A DNA stretch of 31,525 nucleotides from CAUSKK01 sp963533935 (GTDB lineage Bacteria; Pseudomonadota; Gammaproteobacteria; Cardiobacteriales; Cardiobacteriaceae): positions 1 through 31,525 of the forward strand of contig CAUSQL010000017.1 of assembly GCA_963533935.1 (NCBI GenBank), read 5' to 3'. Shown piece by piece: positions 30,832 to 31,525 of the stretch. The translations under genes were made by a program, and so were the position numbers. The number at the start of each line of letters is the position of its first letter. The first letter of the stretch is position 1. Under the pieces are notes generated by a model. The model had not been told where the DNA came from. It saw only the letters and a list, made by a program, of their open reading frames with translations, and did not search any database.

Positions 30832-31525
30832 TGGGCTGGAGAAATGGCGGGCGGACATTGACGGGGCCCGCCTGCGGCGGGAGCAGGGCATTTATATCTA
30901 TGAGAACCCGGCCTATCTCCAGGGCGACAACAGCAAGTACATGAAGATGTATAACTGGATGGCGCTGGGCTACGATTTCGCCGAGCAATGGCTGGGCCGC
31001 CTCAAGTACGGCAACTCCATTGCCGAGATGCGCTGGCAGCTGATGGGCCAACTGCCCTGGGTGCCGGGCAGCGCCATGCTCTACGTATCCATCGGCACCG
31101 GCGCCGACCTGGCCTACGTGCCCGCCGGGGTGGATTTGCAAACCATCGCGCTGACGGGCGTGGACATTTCCCTGGGCATGCTTAAACGCTGTGCGGCCCG
31201 CTGGGCCAAGCGGGCGCAGCTGACCCTGGTGAACTGCGCCGCCGAGGACTTGCCCTTCGCCGACAATAGCTTCGACGGGGTCTTCCACGTGGGCGGCATT
31301 AATTTCTTTAACGATAAGGCGCGGGCGGTGCGCGAGATGCTGCGGGTGGCCAAGCCCGGCACGAAGCTGCTGATTGCCGACGAGACGGCGGACTATGTGG
31401 AGGAGCAGTACAAGAAGAGCGCGCTGTCGAAGCGCTATTTCACCGACGCCACCGTCGATTTGGCGGCCATCGAGGCCTGCATTCCCGACACCGTGCAGGA
31501 GCGGCGCACCGAACTGCTCTGGGAC
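30824..31525 (+). CDS. SAM-dependent methyltransferase (3' end beyond window)
   Basis: The frame from the ATG at 30824 stays open to the window end (234 codons). Motif I is MLYVSIGTGADLAYV (about residues 85-99), followed by LTGVDISLGMLKRC and AAEDLPFADNSFDGVFHVGGINFFNDKARAVREMLRVAKPG, the class I order of motif I, acidic loop, motif II/III as in UbiE/MenG-type enzymes. The substrate is unknown. The ATG overlaps the preceding exported-protein gene by 8 nt, implying coupling, though no strong Shine-Dalgarno is placed for it. Confidence 0.85.
   Translation, partial: MANGLEKWRADIDGARLRREQGIYIYENPAYLQGDNSKYMKMYNWMALGYDFAEQWLGRLKYGNSIAEMRWQLMGQLPWVPGSAMLYVSIGTGADLAYVPAGVDLQTIALTGVDISLGMLKRCAARWAKRAQLTLVNCAAEDLPFADNSFDGVFHVGGINFFNDKARAVREMLRVAKPGTKLLIADETADYVEEQYKKSALSKRYFTDATVDLAAIEACIPDTVQERRTELLWD

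Noticed and set aside
1..31525. tRNA or rRNA genes
   Set aside because: I found no cloverleaf-like sequence with conserved T-loop and CCA-end features in the intergenic gaps on either strand.

Overview
The window reads as chromosomal DNA of a high-GC gammaproteobacterium. The clues are an RpoH heat-shock sigma factor, an IHF alpha subunit, an E. coli-type argininosuccinate synthase, a Fur with a single zinc-site cysteine (as in Pseudomonas), and a fruB-fruK-fruA phosphotransferase operon. A Cardiobacteriaceae-like organism would fit the gene mix, but that is inference and no 16S gene is present. Almost all genes are densely packed, have good Shine-Dalgarno sites and share one base composition.

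Layout: 1-59 is the 5' end of thrS (minus). 293-1024 is an MgtC/SapB membrane protein. 1165-2634 is a surface lipoprotein with a Pro/Thr/Ser/Gln stalk and a TbpB-like C-terminal barrel (minus). 2985-8053 is a complete fructose PTS operon (minus). 8286-10599 is ftsY, rpoH and fur. 10857-14544 is pheS-pheT-ihfA. 14661-16602 is a PnuC-like membrane protein overlapping a GldG-like protein. 16727-19756 holds an isoprenylcysteine-methyltransferase-like protein, argG and a Gfo/Idh/MocA oxidoreductase (all minus). 19932-31525 is an accessory-looking stretch of small exported or membrane proteins: a DUF3298-like protein, three DUF1176-related proteins, two Sel1-repeat proteins (one broken by an in-frame TAG), an unrecognised exported protein, two CPBP intramembrane proteases, a PARG-like macrodomain protein, a cupin, a flavodoxin-fold reductase, a membrane protein and the start of a SAM methyltransferase.

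The most striking content is a dense family of short palindromic elements. The unit is about 33-35 bp, with a core GGCGCTT and imperfect inverted ends (TTTACAAACAG-like and CTGTATGTAAA-like). I count 12 head-to-head pairs that form long near-perfect hairpins, one direct tandem pair, one tail-to-tail pair, two solo units between genes, one 35-nt unit read in frame inside pheT, and one fragment. That is about 31 units in 31.5 kb. Apart from the pheT unit they sit in intergenic gaps, many within a few bases of a stop codon. A four-base box inside the unit varies between elements, but usually matches between the two arms of one element. One element (23887-24021) is a long variant: each arm carries an extra internal palindrome, and the palindromes differ between arms in a compensated way. 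No transposase is visible in the window.

How the genes work together: fruB, fruK and fruA make fructose uptake and phosphorylation self-contained, because the FruB protein carries its own HPr and enzyme I. ftsY-rpoH-fur and pheS-pheT-ihfA are housekeeping units. The right third looks like envelope or periplasmic accessory functions whose roles cannot be read from sequence alone.
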